NCBI RefSeq assembly: GCF_954871325.1 | Contig: NC_088777.1 | Coordinates: 31,287,366 to 31,351,365 of the forward strand | DNA: 64,000 nucleotides | From: Gordionus sp. m RMFG-2023 | Lineage: Eukaryota; Nematomorpha; Gordioida; Chordodea; Parachordodidae | Direction: 5' to 3' | Shown: positions 20,690 through 33,097 of the stretch, one piece after another | How the letters are laid out: each line of letters opens with the position of its first letter | Position numbering within the stretch: the stretch's first letter is position 1 | Notes under the pieces: generated by a model | Database searches by the model: none | What the model saw: the letters and a program-made list of their open reading frames with translations, nothing else | Told to the model about the DNA's origin: nothing | Program-made: the position numbers and the translations under genes

Positions 20690-22430
20690 GTATATTTGGG
20701 TCATCAAATTAATGGGATTGAAGTGAGACCTCTTGATAAAAATTTAAAAAAACATATTAAATATGAATCGTAAAGCTGAAGTGCCATACTTGGGCATGGT
20801 TAATTATTATCATCGTTTTATGGAAAATTTTGCAAAGGTGGTATCTTTATTATATGATTTATTAAAGAAAGGGGTTCATTTTGAGTGAAAAATTGAACAA
20901 CAAAATGCTTTTGAAATTTTGAAGAAAAAAATTCGGGAAGAACCGATTTTAGTGTGTTTTAATAATGAGCAGTAGATGCATCTAATAAAGGTGTCGGAGG
21001 CGCGTATTACTTTTAATTAATGGTTTAGAGAGACCAATTATTTTTTTTCAAGAATTTTTCATGAATTTGAAACTCGGTATTCTGTTATTGAACAGGAAGC
21101 CTAAGCTGTTATTTTTGGATTAACCAAGTGTGGTGAATATTTAATTGGTAAAAAATTTGTGATTTATACTGATCATAAACCATTGATTGATTTGTTTAAA
21201 AAATATAACAAAGAATTAATGATGTCCCCGAGATTACAACGTTTGTTGTTACTTGAGGGAAGTTTCAATGTGGAAATAAATATAGGCGAGTTAAAGAGAA
21301 TCATTTGCTAGATATTTTGTCTAGATTAGGATAGTGCTGTCCTAAAGTAATTGACAATATAATTATAGATAGAGAAGATGCATTAGTTCGTACTCTATCA
21401 TATATATTAAAGGGAATACAACTTGGGAAAATCTTAAATTAAATACCTTGAGAGACAAGGATTTAAGTCAGTTAAAATTGTGTTTATTGGTGGAAAACAT
21501 TGGAAAAGCAGACATGATTCATATAAAAAAATATAAAAAAATTGTCAATTGTGGACGATTGTATAATGCGTGGAAATCGTGCTGTAATACCATGCAAATT
21601 GCGCGATAAGATTTTATGTTTACATGCCGGTCATCAAGGCAGAGATAAAATAAAATCATGGGCGCGTGAGTATGTTTGGTGCCTGGTATAAATATGGAAA
21701 TTGAAAAAATTACAAATTAAAGTGTTCCATGTAATACCTGTGCCTCCATGCCCCATAAAGAAATGGAAGGTGTGTGGCCAAGTCAACCGTGGGAAAGGGT
21801 TCACATTAATTTTTTGAGTTGAATAAATAAAACATATTTTTTCAATTGTGGATTCATATTGTAAGTGGATTGAATATGAAGAAGTTCTTGGGTTAACTAC
21901 CAAGGTTGTTATCAAATTATTACAAAAATTGTGGGGTAAATTTGGGATTCCCAAAACAATTGTGTCTGATGGAGGTCCGGCTTTTATAAGTAAAAATTTT
22001 AGGCATTTTTTGTACTTCATTAAAAATAAAACATGTGTAGGCTCCACCATAACATCCTAGCTCTAATGGCCAGGCTGAAAGAATGGTAGCCATAGTGAAA
22101 ATTGGATTAAAAAGACCAAACAAGAAAAAAATAAGATTTGGATGGCACAGTTTTATTATAATAATTCTAAAAATAGGGAAGGTGTTACTCCTGTTTAATT
22201 ATTTCTAGTGCTATTAGATTTAATAAAACCAAAAGGCAATGCCATTATATTAACATGTAAGAGAGTAAATATAAAGTATCCTGTGGGACAAATTATATGG
22301 GCTTGTGTTTTTAACAAGGGAATCGGATAATGAAAATGTGGGTATAAAATTGAATAATTTGTGGACGGAACTACGGGAATCCATAATGACCATATAAAAA
22401 AGGGAATAATAAGGAATGTGAAATATAATT
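20690..22430 (+). mobile_element. Old gypsy-type pol fossil
   Basis: Recognisable in order: end of reverse transcriptase (LGHQINGIEVRPLDKN, LGMVNYYHRFMENFAKV), RNase H (IYTDHKPLIDLFKKY, MMSPRLQRLLLLEG), the zinc-finger neighbourhood of integrase, and the integrase core (VDSYCKWIEYEEV, IPKTIVSDGGPAFISKNF). Protease and gag are not visible and I find no LTR pair. It is much more decayed than the 13.5-19.0 kb element, with many breaks, and is a different lineage. Confidence 0.8.
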
Positions 22431-24185
22431 AGACATATATATATAAAAGATGGTATCTTAATTAATGAAAATATTTCTGATTTATCAATTCTATCTTAGG
22501 AATTATTGTAATTTCTTAATGTGATAAGAGAATATTATTTCAATACTTTCTAAGGAATTATGGTAAATCTTAATGTGTTAAGAGAATATTATTTCAATTA
22601 TTAGGAATTATTTTAATTTCTAACGATATCTTACTTAATGATTAAGTTTTTGGAAATAGTTTCAATTTCTCAGTAATTTTCTCAATTGGAGAAGATTTAA
22701 CATTTGTAATTGTGAAAAATTGTGAAATTTTTATTGTAAGTTTAAAGATTTAAAATTTAATTTATTATTTTTCAATTTCTCAGTTTCTCATTTGGAGAAG
22801 ATTTAACATGTGTCATTGTGAAGATTGTGAAATTTTTCTGTAAATTTATTGGTTAAAATTTAATCTGTTATTATGATAAGTTAATAATGGAAGAAAAGAA
22901 AGAATATATGAGATATCTCACAAATTGAATGGATAATTTGTTAAGTGAATTCATTTAATTTTTCGATATGCATACTGAAATACTCTTATTGTGCTATACA
23001 TTGAACTTTCAATTAGGATAAACTCCTTATATTTTAATAAATTGGTAATGTTCATTTAATATTTTTGTTTATTTTTATTTAGAGTTATATTATAAATGTA
23101 CATATTCAGATTAATTATAGTTTCAATATAATTATTTCCTAGAGTATAATTTCCATATTATTATCTCCTAGATTATAAATATAAATAAGTTTAAATGAGG
23201 AATCGGTCAATTTTATTATAACCATTTTTACCAATACTGCATATTTATAATTTAAGTTATATTTAACATGAATATGTCAAACTTCATTTCGATATTATAA
23301 ATCAGGAAATTTTATATATACGATTCGATAAATACCATGGAAGATAAAAAATATAAAAAGTCTTCAAAGGGAGGATTTGATAAATAATAAAAGAAATGGC
23401 CAATGTTAGAAATACGATAATTGAATGAATATGAAGATCGATAAATTTCAACTTCATAGATAATATGAGGAGACTGGGCTTATGAAGGGTGGCCGTGTTG
23501 TAGCTGTTGGAAATTGAAATAAAATAATAGATGATAAAAATGTCAATCATTTTTTCAAAAAGAAATATATTGCTTATAAAAACACTTTCACTTTTTTAAT
23601 TTTTGGATCTTAAATAAAAATTAAAGTACAATTTAACGATATTGTGTTTTTGTTTTATTAAAGTAAAGAAAAATTTTTAAAAGTTTGGATATTATATATT
23701 TTTTAATATAAAGCCCAGTCGTGTTTTACCCGTACAATATATGGGAGATGATAGTAGCACGCCAAATGTCTATTAGCAAAAAAAATGCTCTACGCCAAAA
23801 CAAATTTACGAAATGTAACGAGTTAAAATTTAAATATGTTAATAACTAATTGAAACGTATATAAGGATATTACATTTTTCTTGTATTTTATTTCCTTAAA
23901 AGATGTGTAAATATTTAAGTGTATTTATTATTTTATATTACCTTTCAGTTATTATTGTATGAACCTATTATTTGATAATGGTTATATTTAAATATTATTT
24001 ATATACTTAATAAATACATATATGTTGTAAAAAATTGTATCAATATTTAATAAACAGTTGGAAAACCAATAATAACTTTTATTTAGAAAAATAATTTTTT
24101 CATAAAATATATAAATTATTATATTTAAGTTTTATAATGAAATTGTAATAGAAATAATATAATACAAAAATAGGGATAATTTACA
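22431..24185. other. AT-rich non-coding DNA with short tandem repeats
   Basis: At 22,500-22,640 the phrase GAGAATATTATTTCAAT recurs. At 22,660-22,880 a unit of about 110 bp with TTGGAGAAGATTTAACAT and TTGTGAAATTTTT occurs twice. These could be remains of an LTR of the preceding fossil, unproven. Near 23,740-23,800 is the dispersed repeat shared with 222-270. No gene seen. Confidence 0.5.
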
Positions 24186-25090
24186 TAAATGAAGCTAAAT
24201 TTTCACAAAATAGTTTTTTAAATTTAAAAATATCTTCTATTGATATGGTATTAGTTTGATTTAAATGAGACCCCATCATATGATGTGTATCATTAAGCTT
24301 TTCTATTTTATTTGAATCTAGTATATCTATATTTTTAAAGAAAATATTATTTATTATAATATATATTTATTCTTTAGGATATATGTTCTTTCAGATTCAA
24401 TCATTTTTAATTTATTTCTTTTAAGGGTAGGAATAGGAATATTTTTAATAATATATTTAGGGATTTCATTTTCTTTGTTAGCATCAGTATCTTGATCTAG
24501 CTATTATTCAATAATAAATATCAAATGTACAAAAATTACAGTATCATCAAAAGAATCAATAGATATATTTTGCTCAGTATTTGTATCATAATATTGGGTT
24601 AGCAATTGCATTAGGGTATCATGCAGCCTATTAAAATAATGTATAAATTTTATATATAAATATAAAATAATACTATTCCTAGGTGGCAATTTTCATATTC
24701 CTAAAATAAAAAATTATTTTATATTTTTGTCTTTTAATATTTTACATTTGTCAGTGGCAATTTAAAACTTGACTTAGAATATTTGGTAATGTCATCAACA
24801 TTTTCTTTTAACCAGAAATATTGTTCAACATATAGTAGATCCTTACTTTTTATATTAATAGCACCAGCACATTTTATTAAAATATTTTATAATTATATAT
24901 ATATAATTTTTATTTTTACCAGATTTTTGTTGGGCGAGAGCATATAATTTATTCAAATAAAATTTCTTCTTCGCTTGATCATAATTCAAGTTATATGTTT
25001 TTCCTATTTTCTATAGAATCCCTTAATTTTAAGTCATTTTTGCGGTGCACCCTTATGCTATCCATAAAATTATTTTCTGAAACTAAAATA
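24186..25090 (-). pseudogene. Unrecognised spliced-looking gene remnant
   Basis: The minus strand holds several readable blocks: NNFMDSIRVHRKNDLKLRDS near 25,080-25,020, KDLLYVEQYFWLKENVDD followed by ITKYSKSSFKLPLTN near 24,850-24,760, then FNRLHDTLMQLLTQYYD and ISIDSFDDTVIFV near 24,650-24,530, then ANKENEIPKYIIKN and IPIPTLKRNKLKMIES near 24,490-24,400. Plausible splice sites separate them (AAAATCTG|GTAAAA near 24,920 and TTTTATTTTAG|GAATATG near 24,710). Stops interrupt the frames. I do not recognise the family. A transposon accessory protein or a decayed host gene are both possible. Confidence 0.4.
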
Positions 25091-25268
25091 TATTTATAAT
25101 ATATGGCTATAATCTTTTAAATTAGTATAAATTTAAAAATTGGCAGTATTATTTATAAATTGTACTTACTAATTTTTTATAAAAGTTTCCTAAATAAATA
25201 AATTTTGGACAAATTTTTATCCGAATTTATTTATTTTTATTACTTATTTATTTTTATTATAAAAACCG

Positions 25269-25287
25269 AAAAATGATATAGTTACAC
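25269..25287 (+). repeat. 19-bp direct repeat, left flank of foldback element
   Basis: AAAAATGATATAGTTACAC, identical to 34,759-34,777 on the far side of the inverted arms. It may be an unusually long target duplication or a pre-existing repeat. Confidence 0.7.
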
Positions 25288-25737
25288 CGGTATGACTAAA
25301 TACTGAATTACTAAAATGCATTTCTAAAAAGCAATTAATCTTAATCAATCAAAATTTGATTATAAAATCTTTTTTTATAAATAATTTTTCAGAAACATTT
25401 TATTTAATGTACATATATCTATATTTCATTAAATAAAAAATTGAGATTAAATATCAAATAATTTATAATTCTATTTTAAGTAATTGGGAAAAAAATATAT
25501 TTACTAGCTTATTAAAACTCAAACTTTATTTCTCATTTTTAAAATGTAACAAAAATATATCCATAAGAGGGCGTTAAATGCATAAATATGAAAATATATT
25601 CTTAGGAAACCAGAATAATTATTGGATAGCGCTTTATTTTATATTTGGGTGTAAATACATGTGAAAAACCTAATTTTTTTTAAAATGATATTTAATTAAT
25701 GAGTAGGGGAATCGAAAAATAATAGAAAATTTGTAAG

Positions 25738-27185
25738 GCAGCTGGCGTTATTGATCAAAATCTCTTCATTTTTGGTTTATACGTGTACATTTAGGTGTTA
25801 AGCATTATCCTAAAAAATATTTTGAAAATATTATGATTTGACCGAATGCCGAGCTCAAAACCGACTCTTACTAAATATTCGATTGACCAAATTTGGTAGT
25901 AATATTAATTGGAAAATATTTATTTTTGGTTTATATATCTATAAATACGTATAAAACATTATCCCAAAAAATATTTAAAAATATCGTTTGACTGATAACC
26001 GATTGGAAACCGAAATACTGCATTGCTGGCGTTATCCATGGAAAATTCTTTATTTTTGGTTTATACGTGTATATTAACGTGTTAAGCATTATCCCAAAAA
26101 ATATTTTAAAAATATTATGATTTGACCGAATGCCGAGCTCAAAATCGACCACTTCCTAAATATTCGATTGAGCAAATTTGGTAGTAATATTAATTGGAAA
26201 ATGTTCATTTTTGGTTTATATATCTATAAATACTTGTGAAACATTATCCAAAATATATTTTTAAAATATAGTGATTTAACCGATAACCGATTTGAAACCG
26301 GGCCAATGACTAAATACTGCATTGCTGGCGTTATCCATGGAAATTTTTTTTATTTTTGGTTTATACATGTACATTAACGTTTTAAGTATTTTCCCCAAAA
26401 ATATTTTGAAAATATTATGATTTGACCGAATACCGAGCTCAAAATCCATCACTTATTATACATTTGATCGACCAAATTTGGTAGTAATATTATTTTCAAA
26501 ATGTTACTTTTTGGTTTAATTATCTATAAATACGTGTAAAGCATTATCCCAATAAATATTTTTAAAATATAGTGATTTGACCGATAACCGATTTGAAACC
26601 GAAATACTGCATTACTGGCGTTATCCATGTAAAATTCTTCATTCTTGGTTTATACGTGTACATTAACGTGTTAAGCATTATCCCAAAAAATATTTTTAAA
26701 ATATTATGATTTTACCGAATGCCTAGCTCAAAACCGATCCCTTATTAAATATTCTATCTATAAATTTTGTAGTAATATTATTTGAAAAATGTTCATTTTT
26801 GGTTTTTTTATCTAAAAATATTTATGAAACATTATCCCAAAAAATATTTTTAAAATATCGTGATTTGACCGATAATCGATTTGAAACCGGGCCAATGACT
26901 AAATGCTGCATTGCTGGCGTTATCCATGGGAAATTTGTTATTTTTGGTTTATACATGTACATGAACGTGTTAAACATTATCCCAAAAAATATTTTGAAGA
27001 CTGAATATCGAGCTCAAAACCGACCACTTATAAAATATTCGATTGACCAAATTTGGTAGTAATATTAATTGAAAAATGTTCATCTATAAATACGTGTAGA
27101 ACATTATCCTAAAAAATATTTTGAAAATAAAAATATTATGATTTGACCGAATGCCGAGTTCAAACCCCACCACTTAATAAATAAT
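25738..27185. repeat. Tandem array of ~295-bp units in the left foldback arm
   Basis: The phrase GCTGGCGTTATCCATGG or variants recurs near 26,025, 26,325, 26,617 and 26,915, with a variant at 25,741. Each unit has two related halves, each with TTTTTGGTTTATA, CATTATCC and a GATTTGACCGA box, so the unit itself came from a duplication. Open frames in the array reflect the repeat and are not genes. Confidence 0.85.
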
Positions 27186-28177
27186 CTTAATTATAATAAC
27201 TTATTAATGTTCCAAAAAAAATAATTTCAATACAAAAAATTATTCCTCCCTCAACCTCCTTCGAGATTACCTAAATTCCTGGTATTTTTCAATTTCATAA
27301 AAATCTTAAATTCTAAAAATTTAAAAAAATATTTTTTTTAAAAATATTTTGGCATTTTCCTAAAGCTAAAATAAATGAAAATTGAATGTACGTAAAAAAT
27401 AAAAAACAAATAAATAATAATTTTAAATATTAGCCATTAAAATTTAAAATTATTATATAATTATAAATCATATTGTTTTAAAAATGTCTGATTTCCTGCC
27501 ATATTTAATTTGTTAAGCTGAGGCCGTGCCAGACCCTTCTAATTGTCTTTATTTAAACTATATATCTACAATTTTAAAATAAAGACGATTGATCTAAACA
27601 ATTATCAATATAATATAACTGGTTACAATTGGTAAAAAAAATGATGGAGGAGTTTACATTGTATAAAAATCATGGCTTATTACAAAATGGTCGCAAATTT
27701 TTAAGGGTATCCCTGGTGAGTTAAAAAGGTTATTAATTCAAATTTGATAAAAAGTAATTTTATAACCTTGTGTTGGCATTTATATGCATAGGACTTTATT
27801 CCTGCTCACCCGAGGAGGGTATCCCTAATTATTTTCCGTCTATAAGGCAAGGGAATTCTATCGACTTTACAATGCTTAGCAAATAAATAGATCTATCGAT
27901 CATATAGAGGGGCTTATCAGCGCTGTATAAAATTAAGTATTTGGGTTTGGCAGCCTATTACCCCCTATATTGGTGTTTTATTAACAAAAATATGTGTACT
28001 AATTATCAATTTATGATTGCTATATAATGTATTAGTGTCATAGGCTATCAAGTATTAAAGTTGATGTTATTGCGGGGGGGGGGGGGGTAAGGCACGTTCC
28101 TCGGGGCCAAAGAAGCGTTTCTCGTAGGCCATGAGTTCTTCGATCCGACCGTATTATTGCTTTCGGTTTGATTTAAC
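27186..28177. other. Foldback centre, left spacer
   Basis: AT-rich with a less AT-rich stretch at 27,650-28,170 (GGTATCCCTGGTGAG, CTCACCCGAGGAGGGTATCC) and a run of 14 G at 28,074-28,087. No gene seen. Confidence 0.5.
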
Positions 28178-29505
28178 GTTGTTGTAATATGTAAATTTAC
28201 TTTGAAATAAAATCGAGAAAAAAGAAGTAATATTCAAATCGACTATTTAATAGAAAAACGAAACGAATTATTATATTATTTGAGTAAAGACAATGTAAAT
28301 GAATAGGATAGAAAAGTATATATAATCGAGGATATTTTACTTGTAAAATATTACTATTTTGCGAACTTAATTTTTAATCTGTTAATTTTAATTTATATTA
28401 ATTTTTTATTTTTTCTTATATTATTTTAATTATGTTTTATTTTTGATTTATTTAATTACAATTTAGATTAATAAGTATTAGTAATTAATTTATTTATGCT
28501 GCTTATTTGTATTCTCTAAATGCCTACTTACAAAAATTGTTGCCGAAACCCGTATGTACTATGATGCGCCTATACCTTCCGTCTATAACTCTGAAAAGAA
28601 ATTCTAAATAAAGGGGGAAGGGGTATGAAATGACTATCGACACAAAGACAAAGAATGAGGTCAATTAAACAATGGTCGTAATTCGAAAAAGAATAGAAAG
28701 GAATCGTCACAAGAGATCGTTATACGTACAATTGATCGATGTAGCTAAAAATTTTTGGTTATAATTTTTATTAAAGATACGTTTAACTGTTATTTAAGTT
28801 GATAATATTTAGCAAAATATTAGGTTGTTGATTAACCAAAATCTTCTAGAAGAGAAACGGTTTTCGTCATTATAAAATTCATGCCGCAGAGCTCTTTTAG
28901 AGATCGGATTTTTATTTTGGACCAAAAGATACAAGAAATTATTATCGTATAAGAGATCTTAAGACAAAGTCGATATCTTGACAAGCGACTAGATAGAACA
29001 AGTGGTCAAGACCAGGATACAATCGTTGATCGTTGACAAATTATCGCCAATTGCTTATCAAAACTTTAGTAAAGGATACAAATCGATGATCTTAGAAACA
29101 AAAATTCGTGAAAAATCGTAGATCAAGCATCGCACATCGTTGATCGAGATAAAGCAATGATCATTAGTTACAAGAGAACGTTAGAAACAAGCAAAAGACC
29201 AAATTAATTTATCAGGAGAATTTAAGACGTAGTATCGATAATCGTTGACTAACAATCGTGTGAAAACATAATCAAAATAAAATTAATATAAATTAAAATT
29301 AACCGATTAAAAATTAAGTTCGCAAAATAATAATATTTTACAAGTAAAATATCCTCGATTATATATACTTTTCTATCCTATTCATCTACATCGTCTTTAC
29401 TCAAATAATATAATAATTCGTTTCGTTTTTCTGTTTAACAGTCGATTTGAATATTACTTCTTTTGTCTCGATTTTATTTCAAAGTAAATTTACATATTAC
29501 AACAC
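28178..29505. mobile_element. Inverted-repeat element, 1.3 kb, with ~230-bp TIRs
   Basis: The left stretch 28,178-28,407 is repeated in inverse at 29,280-29,505 with few differences: GTTGTAATATGTAAATTTAC at the tip, then AATAAAATCGAGA, ACGAAACGAATTATTATATT and TAATCGAGGATATTTTACTT. The interior (28,600-29,270) has many ATCGTTGATCG-type words and no frame. Its tip sequence differs from the hAT and foldback ends. I could not define a target duplication with confidence. Confidence 0.7.
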
Positions 29506-29754
29506 CCTTACACTTAGATTAGCCCCAAATTCTGCGAAATACCAATATTCGTGCATGTATCCAATTACTATTTTATTTCCTTTGCTCACTTACATCACCG
29601 GTAGATTCTGTTTCTTCTCATGAGCTCTTAGGACTGACAACTTGATTAACGCATTCTTTTTTTATATTTAAGTATTTAATAAAGATTTAGTATCATATTT
29701 TAGTTCTAATGTTTCATTATTTGACAAACGTTTTGTCGAATAAAACAAAAATGA

Positions 29755-30851
29755 GCTTTTCAATTAATATTACTATCAAATTTGATCGAATATTTAGTAA
29801 GTGGTCGGTTTTGAGCACGATTCGGTCAATCATGATACTTTTAAAATATTTCTTGGGATAATGCTTAACATGTTAATGTACATGTATAAACCAAAAATGA
29901 ACATTTTCCAATTAATATGATAATGCTTAACATGTTAATGTACATGTATAAACCAAAAATGAACATTTTCCAATTAATATTACTACCAAATTTGGTCAAT
30001 CGAATATTTAGTAAGTGGTCGGTTTTGAGCTCTGCATTCGGTCAAATCATAATATTTTTAAAATATTTTGTAGGATAATGCTTAACACGTTAATGTACAC
30101 GTATAAACCAAAAATGAAGAATTTTCCATGGATAACGCCAGCAATGCAATATTTCGTAATCAAATCGGTTATCGGTCAAATCACGACATTTTAGAAATAT
30201 TTTTTGTGTAATATTTTACACGTATTTATAGATAAATAAACCAAAAATGAACATTTTCCTATTAATATTATTACCAAATTTGGTCGATCGAATATTTAAT
30301 AAGTGGTCGGTTTTGAGCTAGGCATTCGGTTAAATAATAATATTTTCAAAATTTTTTTAGGATAATGCTTAACACCTAAATGTACACGTATAAACCAAAA
30401 ATGAAGAGATTTTGATCAATAACGCCAGCTGCCTTACAAATTTTCTATTATTTTTCGATTCTAAACCTACTCAATAATTGAATGTCAAAGAAACCTATAT
30501 TTTTTAAAAATTTTTTAGGTTTTTCACATGTATTTACACCCAAATAAAAAAAAAGCGCTATCCAATAATTATTCTGGTTTTTCCTAAGAATATATTTTTA
30601 TATTTATACATTTAACGCCCTCTTATGGATATATTTTTGTTACATTTTAAAAATGAGAAAATAAGTTTGAATTTTAATAAGCTAGTAAATATATTATTTT
30701 CCCAATAATATTACGTAAAATTAGAATTATAAATTATTTGGTATTTAATCTCAATATTTTATTTAATATTGATACATGTAAATTAAATAAAATGTTTCTC
30801 AAAATTATTTATAAAAAAAGATTTTATAATCAAATTTTGATTGATTATGAT
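29755..30851. repeat. Right arm of the foldback element (main part)
   Basis: Inverse of the left arm. It also has a private 62-bp tandem duplication (29,858-29,919 and 29,920-29,981, starting GATAATGCTTAACATG). The last 60 bp of the arm lie beyond the inserted hAT at 34,699-34,758. Confidence 0.8.
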
Positions 30852-31604
30852 TAGTGCTGTAAACGTTATTACAAAAAAAAACGCGTTACAGTTGCTCGTT
30901 ACATCTGGAAAAAGGAACGCGTTACCTTTACTCGTTACCTTTTTAAAAAGGAACGTGCGTTACCGACTTTTCAAAAAAGTAACGGGCTACTCGTTACTTA
31001 AAAAAATTAAATATATACAAAAATATTATTTATTTTTTCCGACAATATATAATAAAATAAAACTATACAAAAAGAATATATAAGATCGTTTTATAAAAAA
31101 AATATTCATATATTTAATATAATATAAATAAAATTTTACAAAAATAATATTATAATATAACATCTTTAGGTAACAAATTTTTTATTTATTTTTAGCAGAG
31201 TTGTTAAAGTATCTAGATAAAAAAATGTGGTATCTGTATCTGTATCTAGATAAATTTTTGATTAAAATATCTGTTTCTAGATATTATTTTAGAGGTATCT
31301 GTATCTGTTTTTAGATACTTTTTAAGATACATAAGGAATTTGCCATTTTTAATAGCAATGGAATTGGTATTTTATTTTATTTTATTTTATTCTAATATAT
31401 TAATTTTTAAGATTAATATTGATGACAAAAATGACGACATTCCATGGCCAATTTATACACCATATTTTAAAATAATATCTCAAATAAAGAAAACAAATCT
31501 CTGTTAGTAAAATGTTTGCCATGTCCAAAAAATATGAAAATTTCAGTTAGCATTACCTCAACTTGCAACTTTGCAAAACATTTAAGGGTATAGATACTAA
31601 ATAA

Positions 31605-32602
31605 ATGTTTACGATTTTAATTTTAAATTTTAAGAGAAAACATCAAACACTCTTAATCCAAATAAAAAAGGGGAAGGAGAAAAAATCTATTAAAGAAAAT
31701 ATTGGACTAGGCTCATCGTCCATTGATTTTTTTTTCAAGAGACCTCAGACTTTAACCCAAACCATTTTAGATGATTTAATATCTGATTTTATTATAGATA
31801 GCATTCAGCCATTTTCAATTGTTGCAAATCCATCATTTATAAAAATGATCAAAACATTAGCTCCACAAAAAAAATATAATTTGCAGACAGACAGTGGTTG
31901 CTAGAATTTCCCAAAGATGGGAGAATGAAAAGAAAGAAATCATTAAAAGTCTAATAGAACCATCGTTAATATGCACAACAGCAGATTGTTGGAGTGCCTA
32001 TCGCCGGTAAACATATTTCCCAGCTCATTATTAAATTGTAAAATTTTAAACAAATGAACCTGAAATTTTGTTTACCACTCTTAAATGCCTTACAAAGGAA
32101 TTGAAGATAGGTAAATTAATAATAAATTAATCAGTATTTAATAATTCTAGGTTTATTGGGACAATTTTTGAAAATGAAAATATTTTGGCAACTATGCTTC
32201 ATCCTTTTTTTAAACTAGATTGGACATGGTTGCAAATGGATGAAAATTTTAATAAAAAAAACAATTAATACAAAGATTAGTTGAGGAATTATCAAATTCT
32301 TTAAATGAGTGCAAATTAACCTGTGAAAAAAAACCAATAATTTAATATTGATTTTTTTTCAGTATCCCACAGCAGGAGATATGATTGTTAATGATTTAAA
32401 TTATGATAATCAACAAATTTTAAATAGTTTTTTCAAAAATGAATGCCGAGATTTTAGTATTTTTAAACAATATCCTGATATAAAAATGTTATTCATTAAA
32501 TATAACACCATAATCCCTTCCAGCGCTCCTGTTGAAAGACTTTATAGTATAGCTAAAAATGTCTTTATAGATAAACGAGGATGTGTTAAACCAAAATTTT
32601 GA
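31605..32602 (+). pseudogene. ZBED-like hAT transposase, spliced, internally deleted
   Basis: Segments in order: DDLISDFIIDSIQPFSIVAN followed by PSFIKMIKTLAPQKK (31,765-31,870, the helical region after the BED finger), VARISQRWENEKKEIIKSLI then ICTTADCWSAYRR (31,900-32,005, first catalytic Asp) ending at a donor CGCCG|GTAAAC. Next, after ATTCTAG, FIGTIFENENILATMLHPFF then KLDWTW (32,150-32,230), and last, after TTTTTTTCAG, YPTAGDMIVNDLNYDNQQ with APVERLYSIAKNVFIDKRG (32,360-32,580), the dimerisation block. The second catalytic Asp region and most of the RNase H-like core are missing, so this is a deletion derivative, with a frame change near 31,890. Confidence 0.75.
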
Positions 32603-32624
32603 AAATATTATATTACTGAAATCT

Positions 32625-32815
32625 AATAATTATTTATAATCATTTAATCATATATTATATTATTTTATTAATGATATAAAATAATTATTTATATTAATCA
32701 TATATTATATTATTATATTAATGATATAAAATAATTATTTATATTAATCATATATTATATTATTTTATTAATGATATAAAATAATTATTTATATTAATCA
32801 TATATTATATTAATA
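32625..32815. repeat. Tandem repeat, about 60 bp x 3
   Basis: Units with AATCATATATTATATTATT and AATGATATAAAATAATTATT, pure AT, just downstream of the transposase remnant. Confidence 0.75.
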
Positions 32816-33097
32816 TCTAAAAATCATTATTTTAGTTATATTTTGATAAATGTGATATCGAGTCAATAAGTTTTTTAGATCATTTCATGAATTTTCACAA
32901 TAGAATTCTAATTTAGGTTTATTCAAACCTTATCTAAGATTATAATAAAAAATGTATCTGTACCTAGATACATTTTAAATTGTATCTGTATCTAGATAAC
33001 TATTTAGAAGCTGTATCTGTATCTAGATAAATTTTTAGACTATGTATCTGTATCTAGATCCATTTAAAAAGTATCTTTTAACATCTATGATTTTTAG

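Larger units (their letters stand above)
31196..33089 (+). mobile_element. hAT element with GTATCTGTATCTAGATA ends, 1.9 kb
   Basis: Exact 8-bp target duplication ATTTTTAG (31,188-31,195 and 33,090-33,097). Inverted ends CAGAGTTGTTAAAG and, from the right, CATAGATGTTAAAAG. Subterminal arrays of GTATCTGTATCTAGATA lie at 31,205-31,325 and 32,950-33,075. It carries remnants of a spliced hAT transposase on the plus strand. Nested inside another hAT, which is nested in the foldback arm. Confidence 0.9.

Noticed and set aside
21634-22123. Minus-strand frames of 138 and 67 residues
   Set aside because: Antisense of the gypsy integrase fossil.
25931-27059. Open frames in the foldback arm (73 and 86 residues)
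   Set aside because: They follow the 295-bp tandem unit and appear in mirrored form on both strands. No protein features.
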